A stretch of DNA of 35,170 nucleotides from Clostridia bacterium (GTDB lineage Bacteria > Bacillota > Clostridia > Christensenellales > CAG-138), in NCBI GenBank assembly GCA_017407205.1, contig JAFQXA010000035.1, forward strand, positions 1-35,170, given 5' to 3'. How positions within the stretch are numbered: position 1 is the first letter of the stretch; the number at the start of each line of letters is the position of its first letter. Positions 1-7,680 of this stretch are shown piece after piece. The translations under genes and the position numbers were made by a program. The notes beneath the pieces were generated by a model. The model worked only from the letters and a program-made list of their open reading frames with translations, was not told the DNA's origin and searched no databases.

Positions 1-3000
1 AACTATAACATTCCCACTCTCGTAGCTAACTACTCATTGCAGCAGTCAGGCAGCACACCCACATCCGCTACACAGGCATTCTACATGAACTTTGCAATCC
101 GTCAGACAGTTTATGTAACAACAGGTAACGGTGCAACAACAGGCGCAGCAGGTGCTTCAGCAACCTATCCGACAACTGATTCAAATGCTTACGGCTTCGC
201 GGTAACAGAATATGAAGGTCAGATGACTTATGAAGCAGCACTCCTGATGTTCACACGCATACTTGCTTCCTATGCAGCAAACGGCATATTGCCCGCAAGC
301 GTAGCTTTGGAATATGTTCCCGGCTCAGAAGCAACAGAGGCTCCTGCAACAGAAGCTCCTGCAACAGAGGCTCCCGCAACACAGGCTCCTGCAACAGAAG
401 CTCCTAATTCAGCTCCAACACCTCATCCTGCATTCAGCACATTTACGGGTACAAAGACCTTTAAGGTTGCTGAAATTGCTGCTGCAGCAAACGGTATTGT
501 TTCACATTATGATACATATAAAGACCTTGAAACAGAGCAGTCAGTTCCAAAGGCTGTAGCAATCGGTGGTTATACAATTTCCGATGAACAGTGGGCATAC
601 CTTGCAGGTTATGCTGTAAACGGTTTGTCAGGTGCTTATACAGCATCAGGTATCAGTGGTTACACAGCAAATACTGCTGTAACATACAAGGCTGTTACTG
701 AAGCTAATGCGGATGCAAACAATGCTATAACAGTTACAAGTCTTACAATTGCTCAAGTAGCTGAAGCTTCATGGAAAGCATTCTCTAACTACGGTAATAA
801 CAACGGCAGAGTTGCAGCATCCTGCAGCAGTATTGCATCATTGAGCAGCAAACAGATGTCTTACTACTCAATCCTTATTGCAACAGCACGCGCACTTGCA
901 CATTACAGTGTAAACGGCACTTTGCCTGCAAGTATAGAATTTGATGCATTAGCATACAAAGTTGCTGATACAAATTCAAATGTAGCAAGCGGTTCAACAC
1001 AGACAGATGCTCCTACAACGCAGACTCCTGCAACACAGGCTCCCACAACACAGGCTCCTGATGGCGTTTTCACTATCGCAGAGCTTGGTGCAGCAGCAAA
1101 GACAGCTTTGAGTGCTTATGTAGCAGAAAAGCCCTTCCAGTCTACAGTTACAGTAGATGGCGTTGCAGTAGCTCAGCAGAACTACTACCTCATAGCTGCA
1201 CAGGCTATCCAGGATATCTACAATAACAAGACAACAGCTACCTATAAGAGCTCTGACTACAACTACAAGGTACCCACGCTCGTTGCAAACTACTCTTTGA
1301 AGCAGAATGGCACAACTCCTACAACTGCTACAAAGAACTTCTATATGAACTATGCAATACGCCAAACTGTATATATGACGACGGGTAATGGTGCAACAAC
1401 AGGTGCAGCAGGTGCAAGTGCCACCTATCCGACAACTGATGCAAACGCAAACGGTTTCCCTGTATCCGATTACGAAGGCCAGATGACATATGAAGCAGCT
1501 CTCCTGATGTTCACACGTGTACTTGCAGCGTATGCTACAAACGGTGCTTTGCCTGAATCAGTAGCGCTTGCGTATGTTCCCGGCGTTGAAGTATCACAGT
1601 CCCCTGCAACACAGGCTCCAACAACTGCTCCTACGACCGCTCCTACAACAAGTCCTTCAACTTCACTTGTTGTAAGCAATATTGTTACAAAAGCGGCAGT
1701 CAATACGAAGAAGTACATGGATACAAACGGTGCGTTCCCACAGTCGATAACTGTTGGCTCGTACACATTGACTCCTGCACAGTTTTTGTACGTAGTTACA
1801 TCCTACATAGCAGGTCAATATAGCTCTTCGAAATTCACATCAACAGGATATCTGAAGAATGTTAAGTTCTCCGTAAAACCGAAGCAGGAGACAATAAGCG
1901 GTAATGTTACATTGGCTAATGCGAAGACATATGCTACTAATATTGCAAACTACATTACCAACAACAGTGCGGTTCCAAATTATAGCACCATGTCACTTGG
2001 TCAGGTTGGTCCTTACAAATATTTCTATACATTTACAAATATGGTAGCAACATACGGAACAACGGGCGCGTATCCTTCAAGTGTTCCCGTAAACGGTAAC
2101 TATCAGTCAAAGGTAAAGACAGACCCTGCTTCAATCGTTCCTGCAAGTGTAACTGCTACGATGAAGACAAGTTATTCTTCGCTCTTTACAAAGGTTAATG
2201 ACAGCAAGTCTGTTACTGTTCCCGGCATGCATGTAACAAATGTTTTGGGTGCACCTTGTTATACGATGGTACCCCAGGGTATGTGCTTGGGTACAATAGG
2301 CGGAACAACCTATATGTTCATTTCAGCATACGACCACTTTGCAAATACGATTCACGGTTTGAACGAGAAAAACTCTGTAATTTATGTAATGAATGCTTCG
2401 ACAGGCAAGTATCTGAAGACTCTTGTATTGCCCGTAGCAGTTCATGCTGACGGTGTTGCTTTCGACGGTGACAACCTCTGGGTATGCGATAATGTTAAGG
2501 CGGCAGACGCAGCTGATGGCGTGGCATCATATAAGCTTTCATCAATTAAGGCGAGTGTTATCACTTCAGCTTTAAATAACAGTGCGGATTCCGTTGCGGT
2601 TACATTTGCTTCTTCATGCAAGGTTGGCACTTATGCAGCATTTGTAACATTTGACGGCACACGTTTGTGGATCGGCAACTATAGTTCAACAGTTAGCGAT
2701 ACGTTCAGTACTAAGTGTTATAGTTATAAGATCAACAATAAGACAAGTGATTCACCGACATTGACAAAGGTACATACTATGCTTATTCCGCATTATGTAC
2801 AGGGTATGGCAGTAACAATAAGCGGTTCAACAGCTAAGATTTACACAAGCTGTTCAAATAATGTTACTGCGAACTCAAAGATCAGAAAGTTCAGCGTAAC
2901 GCTTCCCTCAAGCGGTACTGTAACACTCGGAACGTCAACTGATTATACATTGCCTCCCATGTCTGAAGGCATACAGGTTGTTGACGGTTATATGTATATT

Positions 3001-3117
3001 CTCTTTGAGTCACAGGCAGCTTGTACATATGATCCTTCAAGAACTTGCTTATCTGCTCGCTGCACAAAGCCCATCGACAAGGTATTGGCTGTTAATATGA
3101 GCTACTTTGGCGGATAA
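1..3117 (+). CDS. PMBR-like repeat surface protein with C-terminal putative beta-propeller (5' partial)
   Basis: The frame is open from base 1, so the start lies upstream; 1038 residues are visible. Four modules of about 150-190 residues (about 1-108, 154-326, 356-530, 557-740) each hold repeats of the type helix, then NG.LP.SV, then a second helix, for example YMDTNGAFPQSITVG followed by LTPAQFLYVV. This matches the pattern of the pseudomurein-binding repeat (Pfam PF09373) known from methanogen wall proteins. Modules are joined by Thr/Ala/Pro-rich linkers. Residues 740-1038 form a separate domain with short beta-rich units such as PQGMCLG, FISAYD, HADGVAFDG and LWVCDN, which suggests a propeller; I do not know its ligand. 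No LPXTG, SLH or transmembrane anchor is visible at the C-terminus. The same C-terminal half recurs in the next gene, so the two are tandem paralogs. Function as an adhesin is inferred. Binding to the producer's own wall is an alternative. Confidence 0.8.
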   Translation, partial: NYNIPTLVANYSLQQSGSTPTSATQAFYMNFAIRQTVYVTTGNGATTGAAGASATYPTTDSNAYGFAVTEYEGQMTYEAALLMFTRILASYAANGILPASVALEYVPGSEATEAPATEAPATEAPATQAPATEAPNSAPTPHPAFSTFTGTKTFKVAEIAAAANGIVSHYDTYKDLETEQSVPKAVAIGGYTISDEQWAYLAGYAVNGLSGAYTASGISGYTANTAVTYKAVTEANADANNAITVTSLTIAQVAEASWKAFSNYGNNNGRVAASCSSIASLSSKQMSYYSILIATARALAHYSVNGTLPASIEFDALAYKVADTNSNVASGSTQTDAPTTQTPATQAPTTQAPDGVFTIAELGAAAKTALSAYVAEKPFQSTVTVDGVAVAQQNYYLIAAQAIQDIYNNKTTATYKSSDYNYKVPTLVANYSLKQNGTTPTTATKNFYMNYAIRQTVYMTTGNGATTGAAGASATYPTTDANANGFPVSDYEGQMTYEAALLMFTRVLAAYATNGALPESVALAYVPGVEVSQSPATQAPTTAPTTAPTTSPSTSLVVSNIVTKAAVNTKKYMDTNGAFPQSITVGSYTLTPAQFLYVVTSYIAGQYSSSKFTSTGYLKNVKFSVKPKQETISGNVTLANAKTYATNIANYITNNSAVPNYSTMSLGQVGPYKYFYTFTNMVATYGTTGAYPSSVPVNGNYQSKVKTDPASIVPASVTATMKTSYSSLFTKVNDSKSVTVPGMHVTNVLGAPCYTMVPQGMCLGTIGGTTYMFISAYDHFANTIHGLNEKNSVIYVMNASTGKYLKTLVLPVAVHADGVAFDGDNLWVCDNVKAADAADGVASYKLSSIKASVITSALNNSADSVAVTFASSCKVGTYAAFVTFDGTRLWIGNYSSTVSDTFSTKCYSYKINNKTSDSPTLTKVHTMLIPHYVQGMAVTISGSTAKIYTSCSNNVTANSKIRKFSVTLPSSGTVTLGTSTDYTLPPMSEGIQVVDGYMYILFESQAACTYDPSRTCLSARCTKPIDKVLAVNMSYFGG
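331..405 (+). repeat. Five 15-bp units encoding ATEAP/ATQAP linker
   Basis: Five consecutive in-frame 15-bp units encode Ala-Thr-Glu/Gln-Ala-Pro and link the first and second binding modules. Units differ only at a few, mostly third, codon positions, so the array could change length by slippage without breaking the frame. Similar but less regular TQAP linkers lie near 1003-1062 and 1594-1665. Confidence 0.85.
2944..3023 (+). repeat. 80-bp stretch identical to 5647-5726 (paralog copy 1)
   Basis: This stretch near the end of the propeller-like domain is base-for-base identical to 5647-5726 in the downstream paralog, including all synonymous positions. Flanking sequence in the two genes differs at many third positions. 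That pattern suggests gene conversion or unusually recent exchange between the copies. Confidence 0.85.
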
Positions 3118-3134
3118 TCTTAACTGAAAGTTAT

Positions 3135-3165
3135 AAAAGTCGGGTACAAACAGTACCCGACTTTT
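3135..3165 (+). terminator. Rho-independent terminator after first surface protein
   Basis: A 13-bp stem (AAAAGTCGGGTAC with GTACCCGACTTTT) encloses a 5-base loop and ends in TTTT, 18 bases after the stop codon. The next gene has its own promoter-like sequence, so the two paralogs appear to be separate transcription units. Confidence 0.85.
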
Positions 3166-3184
3166 GAATTTAATTAAAGTATGA

Positions 3185-3214
3185 TTGACAAAGACTAAGA
3201 AACAACATTATAGT
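3185..3214 (+). promoter_or_regulatory. Sigma-A-like promoter for dockerin-PMBR gene
   Basis: TTGACA at 3185-3190 is followed after 18 bases by TATAGT at 3209-3214. The predicted transcript starts near 3221, just upstream of the ribosome site AAAAGGAG near 3231. Confidence 0.55.
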
Positions 3215-3246
3215 TAAATAGTATTACTGTAAAAGGAGTTGTTTAT

Positions 3247-5820
3247 ATGAGAAAAATAATTGCATGCTTAATGGCAATGATTTTGGTAGTATCGTCACTT
3301 AATGTTGCTTTTGCAGCACCATATGAAACAGGTGATGTAACAGGCGACGGTAAGATAAATTCGCGTGATATTGCCTTGATGCAAAAGGCTTTGCTGGATA
3401 TGGTGGAATTAAGCGAAGAAGAGATGAATGCTGCTGACATAAATGATGACGGCACGGTTAATTCGCGTGATATAGCAGCGGTACAAAAGAATATAATCCG
3501 CTCAGAACCATTTCCCACAAAGAAGCCTGTTGTTACAGATGAACCGACAGCAGAGCCTACAATAGAGCCTACAGCAGAACCAACAGTAGAGCCTACAATA
3601 GAACCTACAGCAGAACCGACAGTAGAACCAACAGTAGAGCCTACTGTAGAACCCACAGCAGAACCCACAGCTGAACCCACAGCTGAACCTACAGCAGAAC
3701 CTACAGTCGAAGCCACAATAGAGCCAACGGCAGAGCCCACGACAGAACCGACTGTAGAACCTACAGCAGCTCCTACGCCTGACGGAATTTTCACTATTTC
3801 AGAAATTGCACAAGCAGCGACAACAGCTTTGAACACTTACACAGCAGGCTCGCCTTTCCATAGTACGGTAGTGATTGACGGTGTAAAAGTTGCACATCAA
3901 AACTATTATCTCATAGCTGCACAGGCTATCCAGGATATCTACAGCAACAAGACAACAGCTACATATAAAAATTCAAACTATAATTACAAAGCTCCGACAC
4001 TTGTTGCAAATTATACATTGAAGCAGAATGGTCAGACTCCCACAACTGCTACACAGGCACTTTATATGAACTATGCAATTCGTCAGACTGTTTATGTCAC
4101 AACAGGAGCAGGCGCAACAACGGGTGCAGCCGGTGCATCTGCAAACTATCCGACAACAGCAGGTAATGCAAACGGATTCCCGATATCTGATTACTCAGGA
4201 CAGTTAACATATGAAGCGGCACTTTTGATGTTCACACGCGTACTTGCACACTATGCAGCAAATGGCACTTTACCTGCAAGCGTAGCTTTGGAAAGCTTGC
4301 CGGCGATTACTGAAACAGAGGCAACGCAACCTCCTGCATCAGACACGACACCTTCTGTTACAACAGCTCCTTCACCAACGGATATTGTTGCAAAAGCAGC
4401 TCTCAATACAAAGAACTATATGGATACTAATGGTGCGTTCCCTCAGTCAATAACCGTTGGTTCACACACATTGACTCCTACACAGTTCTTGTATGTAATT
4501 ACATCTTATATAGCAGGCAATTATAACTCTTCAAACTTCACGTCAACAGGATATTTGAGGAATGTTAAGTTTGCCGTAAAGCCTAAGCAGGATACATTAA
4601 GCGGCAATGTTACATTAGCTAACGCTAAGACATATGCCACAAATGTTGCAAATTACATCACTAACAACAGCACGCTGCCTAACTATTGCACAATGTCGCT
4701 TGGACAGGTTGGACCTTATAAGTATTTATATACATTCACAGATATGGTGGCAACATATGCTACAACCGGTGCGTATCCTTCAAGCGTTTCTGTAAACGGT
4801 AACTATCAGTCTAAAGTAAAGACAGATCCTGCATCAATCGTTCCGGAAAGCGTTACAGCCACGATGAGAACAAACTATTCTTCGCTTTTTGAAAAGGTTG
4901 ATGACAGCAAGTCTGTTACTGTTCCCGGTATGCATGTAACAAACGTATTGGGTGCACCTTGCTATACGATGGTACCCCAGGGTATGTGTTTGGGCACAAT
5001 AGACGGCACGACCTATATGTTTATTTCAGCATACGACCATTTTGCAAATGTAATTCATGGATTGAATGAAAAAATGTCTGTAATCTATGTTATGAATGCT
5101 GCAACAGGTAAGTACCTTAAGACACTTGTATTGCCTGTAGCTGTCCATGCAGACGGTGTTGCTTTCGATGGCGAAAATTTGTGGGTTTGCGACAATATCA
5201 AAGCGGCAGATGCAGCTGACGGCAAAGCATCATATAAGCTTTCATCGATTAAAGCAAGCACTATTACTTCTGCTTTAAGCAACAGTGCAGATTCAGTCGC
5301 AGTTTCATTTGCTTCATCCTGCAAGGTTGGCACTTATGCAGCATTTGTAACATTTGACGGTACTAACCTCTGGATTGGCAATTATAGCAGTACAGTTAGC
5401 GATACTTTCAGCACTAAGTGCTTCAGCTACAAAATCAACGATAAGACAGGCGATTCGCCCACTTTGACAAAGGTGCATGATATGCTGATTCCGCACTATG
5501 TACAGGGTATGGCTGTTACGGTCAACGGTTCGTCAGCTACGTTCTATATGAGCTGTTCAAACAATGTTACTGCTAATTCAAAAATTAGAAAATTTGCTGT
5601 TATACTTCCTGAAAGCGGCACTGTAACACTTGGAACTTCAAATGACTATACATTGCCTCCCATGTCTGAAGGCATACAGGTTGTTGACGGTTATATGTAT
5701 ATTCTCTTTGAGTCACAGGCAGCTTGCACATATGACCCTTCAAGAACTTGCCTGAGTGCTCGCTGCTCAAAGCCCATAGATAAAGTGTTGGCAGTTAATA
5801 TGAGCTACTTTGGTGAATAA
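3247..5820 (+). CDS. Secreted dockerin / PMBR-like repeat / putative beta-propeller protein
   Basis: 857 residues, complete, with AAAAGGAG 8-10 bases before ATG. Order of parts: signal peptide about 1-23 (cleavage after VAFA); dockerin type I about 29-85 with two F-hand calcium loops (D30/D34/N38/D41 and D64/N66/D68/N72/D75); about 20 Thr-Glu-Pro tetrapeptides at 98-177; PMBR-like module about 178-352; short linker; second PMBR-like module about 379-559; C-terminal putative propeller about 560-857. Dockerins dock onto cohesins of a scaffoldin, so this protein may be attached to a cellulosome-like or cell-surface scaffold; no cohesin is encoded here. The C-terminal half is a close copy of the preceding gene. 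Role in binding an archaeal or bacterial wall is inferred from the repeat pattern only. An antisense open frame of Gly/Val/Ser repeats is a shadow of the linker. Confidence 0.9.
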   Translation: MRKIIACLMAMILVVSSLNVAFAAPYETGDVTGDGKINSRDIALMQKALLDMVELSEEEMNAADINDDGTVNSRDIAAVQKNIIRSEPFPTKKPVVTDEPTAEPTIEPTAEPTVEPTIEPTAEPTVEPTVEPTVEPTAEPTAEPTAEPTAEPTVEATIEPTAEPTTEPTVEPTAAPTPDGIFTISEIAQAATTALNTYTAGSPFHSTVVIDGVKVAHQNYYLIAAQAIQDIYSNKTTATYKNSNYNYKAPTLVANYTLKQNGQTPTTATQALYMNYAIRQTVYVTTGAGATTGAAGASANYPTTAGNANGFPISDYSGQLTYEAALLMFTRVLAHYAANGTLPASVALESLPAITETEATQPPASDTTPSVTTAPSPTDIVAKAALNTKNYMDTNGAFPQSITVGSHTLTPTQFLYVITSYIAGNYNSSNFTSTGYLRNVKFAVKPKQDTLSGNVTLANAKTYATNVANYITNNSTLPNYCTMSLGQVGPYKYLYTFTDMVATYATTGAYPSSVSVNGNYQSKVKTDPASIVPESVTATMRTNYSSLFEKVDDSKSVTVPGMHVTNVLGAPCYTMVPQGMCLGTIDGTTYMFISAYDHFANVIHGLNEKMSVIYVMNAATGKYLKTLVLPVAVHADGVAFDGENLWVCDNIKAADAADGKASYKLSSIKASTITSALSNSADSVAVSFASSCKVGTYAAFVTFDGTNLWIGNYSSTVSDTFSTKCFSYKINDKTGDSPTLTKVHDMLIPHYVQGMAVTVNGSSATFYMSCSNNVTANSKIRKFAVILPESGTVTLGTSNDYTLPPMSEGIQVVDGYMYILFESQAACTYDPSRTCLSARCSKPIDKVLAVNMSYFGE
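3331..3501 (+). other. Dockerin type I domain (N-terminal)
   Basis: Two duplicated calcium-binding loops, GDVTGDGKINSRD and ADINDDGTVNSRD, each followed by a helix (IALMQKALL, IAAVQKNII). Both copies carry Ser-Arg at the positions that usually set cohesin specificity. Position 3 of the first loop is Thr instead of the usual Asn/Asp. Most dockerins are C-terminal; this one sits directly after the signal peptide. Confidence 0.9.
3538..3777 (+). repeat. 12-bp tandem repeat encoding x-E-P-T linker (20 units)
   Basis: Twenty tetrapeptides of the form (A/V/I)EPT, encoded by imperfect 12-bp units, separate the dockerin from the first binding module. Only a few units deviate (DEPT at the start, VEAT, TEPT, and AAPT at the end). 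The linker is acidic, extended and probably flexible, and its length could vary between strains by slippage. Confidence 0.9.
5647..5726 (+). repeat. 80-bp stretch identical to 2944-3023 (paralog copy 2)
   Basis: Second copy of the identical block in the propeller-like domain; see the entry at 2944. A mismatch occurs immediately at either side (synonymous changes in the flanking codons). Confidence 0.85.
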
Positions 5821-5837
5821 TTTCAACTAAAAGCTAT

Positions 5838-5869
5838 AAAAGTCGGGCGCAAACCGTGCCCGACTTTTT
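5838..5869 (+). terminator. Rho-independent terminator after second surface protein
   Basis: Stem AAAGTCGGGCGC with GTGCCCGACTTT (one G-T pair) and a TTTTT tail. It is a diverged copy of the terminator at 3135-3165, so the duplication included the 3' flank. Confidence 0.85.
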
Positions 5870-5887
5870 GAATGACAATTTTTTCTC

Positions 5888-5916
5888 TTTAAAAAACAGA
5901 GTGAATGGGGTAAAAT
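5888..5916 (+). promoter_or_regulatory. Possible weak promoter for rodA
   Basis: TTTAAA at 5888-5893, a 17-base spacer and TAAAAT at 5911-5916. Four of six bases match in the -35 box and five of six in the -10 box. It lies between the upstream terminator and the rodA ribosome site. Confidence 0.35.
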
Positions 5917-5949
5917 ATAGTAAATCAGCAAAAGGAAGTTTTTTGAGTA

Positions 5950-7101
5950 TTGCTTAAAAAGTTTTTCAAATACATAGATATAATAACTGTAATCGCCGTC
6001 CTGGCCTTAGTTGGTATAGGGCTTGTCAGTATTGCAAATGTTTTGGCAACTCCGTTTGACGGAACTGAAAGTACGCTTGCTGACTTCACAGCAAGGCTCA
6101 ATTTTGAGTATGTAGAAAAGCAGATAGTCAATTTTCTTGTGGGTCTTGCCGCTTTTTTGGTTCTGTTAATTTTAGATTACGAGTATTTAAAGCCGATTAT
6201 TAATTATGTTTATTGGGCGAATATGGTACTTCTTGTAATACTGTTTTTGGTTGATAAAACAAGAGGTATATCGGGGTGGTTTGTCTTTGAGGCTATTGAC
6301 AGGGCCATACAGCCTGCCGAACTCGGTAAAATAACAATAATCGTTATGCTTGCAAAAGTAATAAGCGAGGATATGGATAATGAAGGCCATTTGCGTTCGA
6401 TAAAATCAATCGGAAAAGCTGTGGGGCTCTGCTTGCTTCCTGCAATTCTTATTTATTTTCAGCCCGATTTTGGCACCATGTTTGTATATCTTGTAATACT
6501 TGCGGTTATGCTGTTTACCGCAAAAATTGCATGGGGATATATTGTTGCGGCAGTGACGGGCGTACTTGTGATATTCCCTATAGCATATTTTACAATTCTA
6601 TCAGACGAGCAGATAAAAAGAATTCAGGTTTTTCTGGATCCCTCAAAAGACCCCATGGGTGCAGGCTACAATGTTATACAGTCAAAAATATCCATAGGTT
6701 CGGGAGGCTTTTCCGGCAAAGGATTTTTTACAACGGGTACTCTTGCACAGTTGAGATTTGTTCCTGAAAGACATACCGACTTTATATTTTCGGGCATAGT
6801 TGAGGGCTTGGGATTTGTTGGTGGAACAATAATAATACTTTTGTACTTTGTATTGATGTTCAGATGGATTTGGATTGCTATCAAGTCAAAGGATGTTTTT
6901 GGTATGTGCATCGTGTCCGGCGTTACTGCGATGCTTATGGCACATGTATTTGAAAACATTGGAATGACAATAGGGCTTATGCCCGTAACGGGCATACCGC
7001 TTCCGTTTTTAAGCTATGGGGGCTCTAATCTTTTGACAAGTATGATGGGGGTAGGACTTGTGCTGAATGTATGGATGCGCCGTCCGCAAAAAAAATTGTA
7101 A
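5950..7101 (+). CDS. rodA: Rod-shape SEDS peptidoglycan glycosyltransferase RodA
   Basis: 383 residues starting at TTG, with AAAGGAAG about 11 bases upstream. This is a multi-pass membrane SEDS protein that polymerises lipid II into glycan strands during cell elongation, working with a class B penicillin-binding protein. Family signatures are the extracellular loop with PAELGK after the first half, GYNVIQSKISIGSGG, the RodA-type FVPERHTDFIFS, and PLPFLSYGGSNLL near the end. It stands apart from the second SEDS gene at 8999, which has its own partner PBP. RodA is preferred over FtsW because of the RHTDFIF motif and the short C-terminus. It lies between the surface-protein pair and the nrdR operon and probably has its own promoter. 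Confidence 0.92.
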   Translation: MLKKFFKYIDIITVIAVLALVGIGLVSIANVLATPFDGTESTLADFTARLNFEYVEKQIVNFLVGLAAFLVLLILDYEYLKPIINYVYWANMVLLVILFLVDKTRGISGWFVFEAIDRAIQPAELGKITIIVMLAKVISEDMDNEGHLRSIKSIGKAVGLCLLPAILIYFQPDFGTMFVYLVILAVMLFTAKIAWGYIVAAVTGVLVIFPIAYFTILSDEQIKRIQVFLDPSKDPMGAGYNVIQSKISIGSGGFSGKGFFTTGTLAQLRFVPERHTDFIFSGIVEGLGFVGGTIIILLYFVLMFRWIWIAIKSKDVFGMCIVSGVTAMLMAHVFENIGMTIGLMPVTGIPLPFLSYGGSNLLTSMMGVGLVLNVWMRRPQKKL

Positions 7102-7165
7102 TGCATTTCTAAAATTAACAATTATTGAACAAAGATTGCATATTGTGGAATATATGGTATCTCCG

Positions 7166-7174
7166 TGTTATAAT
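7166..7174 (+). promoter_or_regulatory. Extended -10 promoter for nrdR operon
   Basis: TGTTATAAT gives a perfect -10 box preceded by the extended TGn element. I see no good -35 box at the expected distance. The predicted start near 7181 lies upstream of the GGGG ribosome site at 7201. Confidence 0.4.
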
Positions 7175-7214
7175 TACCGCAACAACAGCTAATTTTCATG
7201 GGGGTACATAAATT

Positions 7215-7676
7215 ATGAAGTGTCGCTTTTGCCAGAGTGTTGACAGTAAGGTAGTGGATTCAAGGCCGGCTGATGACGGAACATCGATCCGTCGCAGACG
7301 CGAATGTATAAATTGCGGAAGACGTTTTACAACGTATGAGAAGATTGAAGATATACCTGTAATGGTTGTCAAAAAAGATGGCAGTCGCGAAGCTTTTGAC
7401 AGTTCAAAGATACTTATGGGTATTCGTAAGGCTTGTGAAAAACGTCCCGTATCTACCATTGAACAAGACAGAATGGTAGAAGAAATAACCCGTGAAGTTT
7501 ACAACTCGCTTGAACAGGAAGTAAGCACTGACAAGATAGGTCAGCTTGTCATGGTAAAGCTTAAGGATGTTGACGAGGTTGCATATGTAAGATTTGCTTC
7601 CGTTTATCGTCAATTTAAAGATATTAACACTTTCATGGAGGAGTTAAAGCTTTTACTTGGAGAAGCAAACAACTAA
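7215..7676 (+). CDS. nrdR: Transcriptional repressor NrdR
   Basis: 153 residues, the usual family length. NrdR binds ATP or dATP and represses ribonucleotide reductase genes through NrdR boxes. The N-terminal zinc ribbon has CRFC and CINC pairs with the typical [19 protein letters not shown] between them. The ATP-cone follows from about residue 48 ([18 protein letters not shown] onward). It is the first gene of a tight cluster (nrdR, pgeF, FHA-like, SEDS, PBP). No ribonucleotide reductase gene is present in this window, so its targets lie elsewhere. Identification is firm. Confidence 0.97.
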   Translation: MKCRFCQSVDSKVVDSRPADDGTSIRRRRECINCGRRFTTYEKIEDIPVMVVKKDGSREAFDSSKILMGIRKACEKRPVSTIEQDRMVEEITREVYNSLEQEVSTDKIGQLVMVKLKDVDEVAYVRFASVYRQFKDINTFMEELKLLLGEANN

Positions 7677-7680
7677 AATA

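Noticed and set aside
331..405. Tandem repeats considered as a CRISPR array
   Set aside because: Units are in-frame codons of a linker with no spacers between them, and no cas gene is present.
314..559. Plus-strand Gln/Leu-rich open frame within the first surface gene
   Set aside because: It arises from the other reading frame of the ATEAP repeats and lacks a ribosome site and any family pattern.
3243..3836. Long minus-strand open frame of Val-Gly-Ser repeats
   Set aside because: It is the antisense image of the EPT linker array; it has no ribosome site or known domain, and the plus-strand gene is certain.
7126..7165. Possible NrdR box before nrdR
   Set aside because: The AT-rich sequence does not match the palindromic NrdR box well enough to claim autoregulation.
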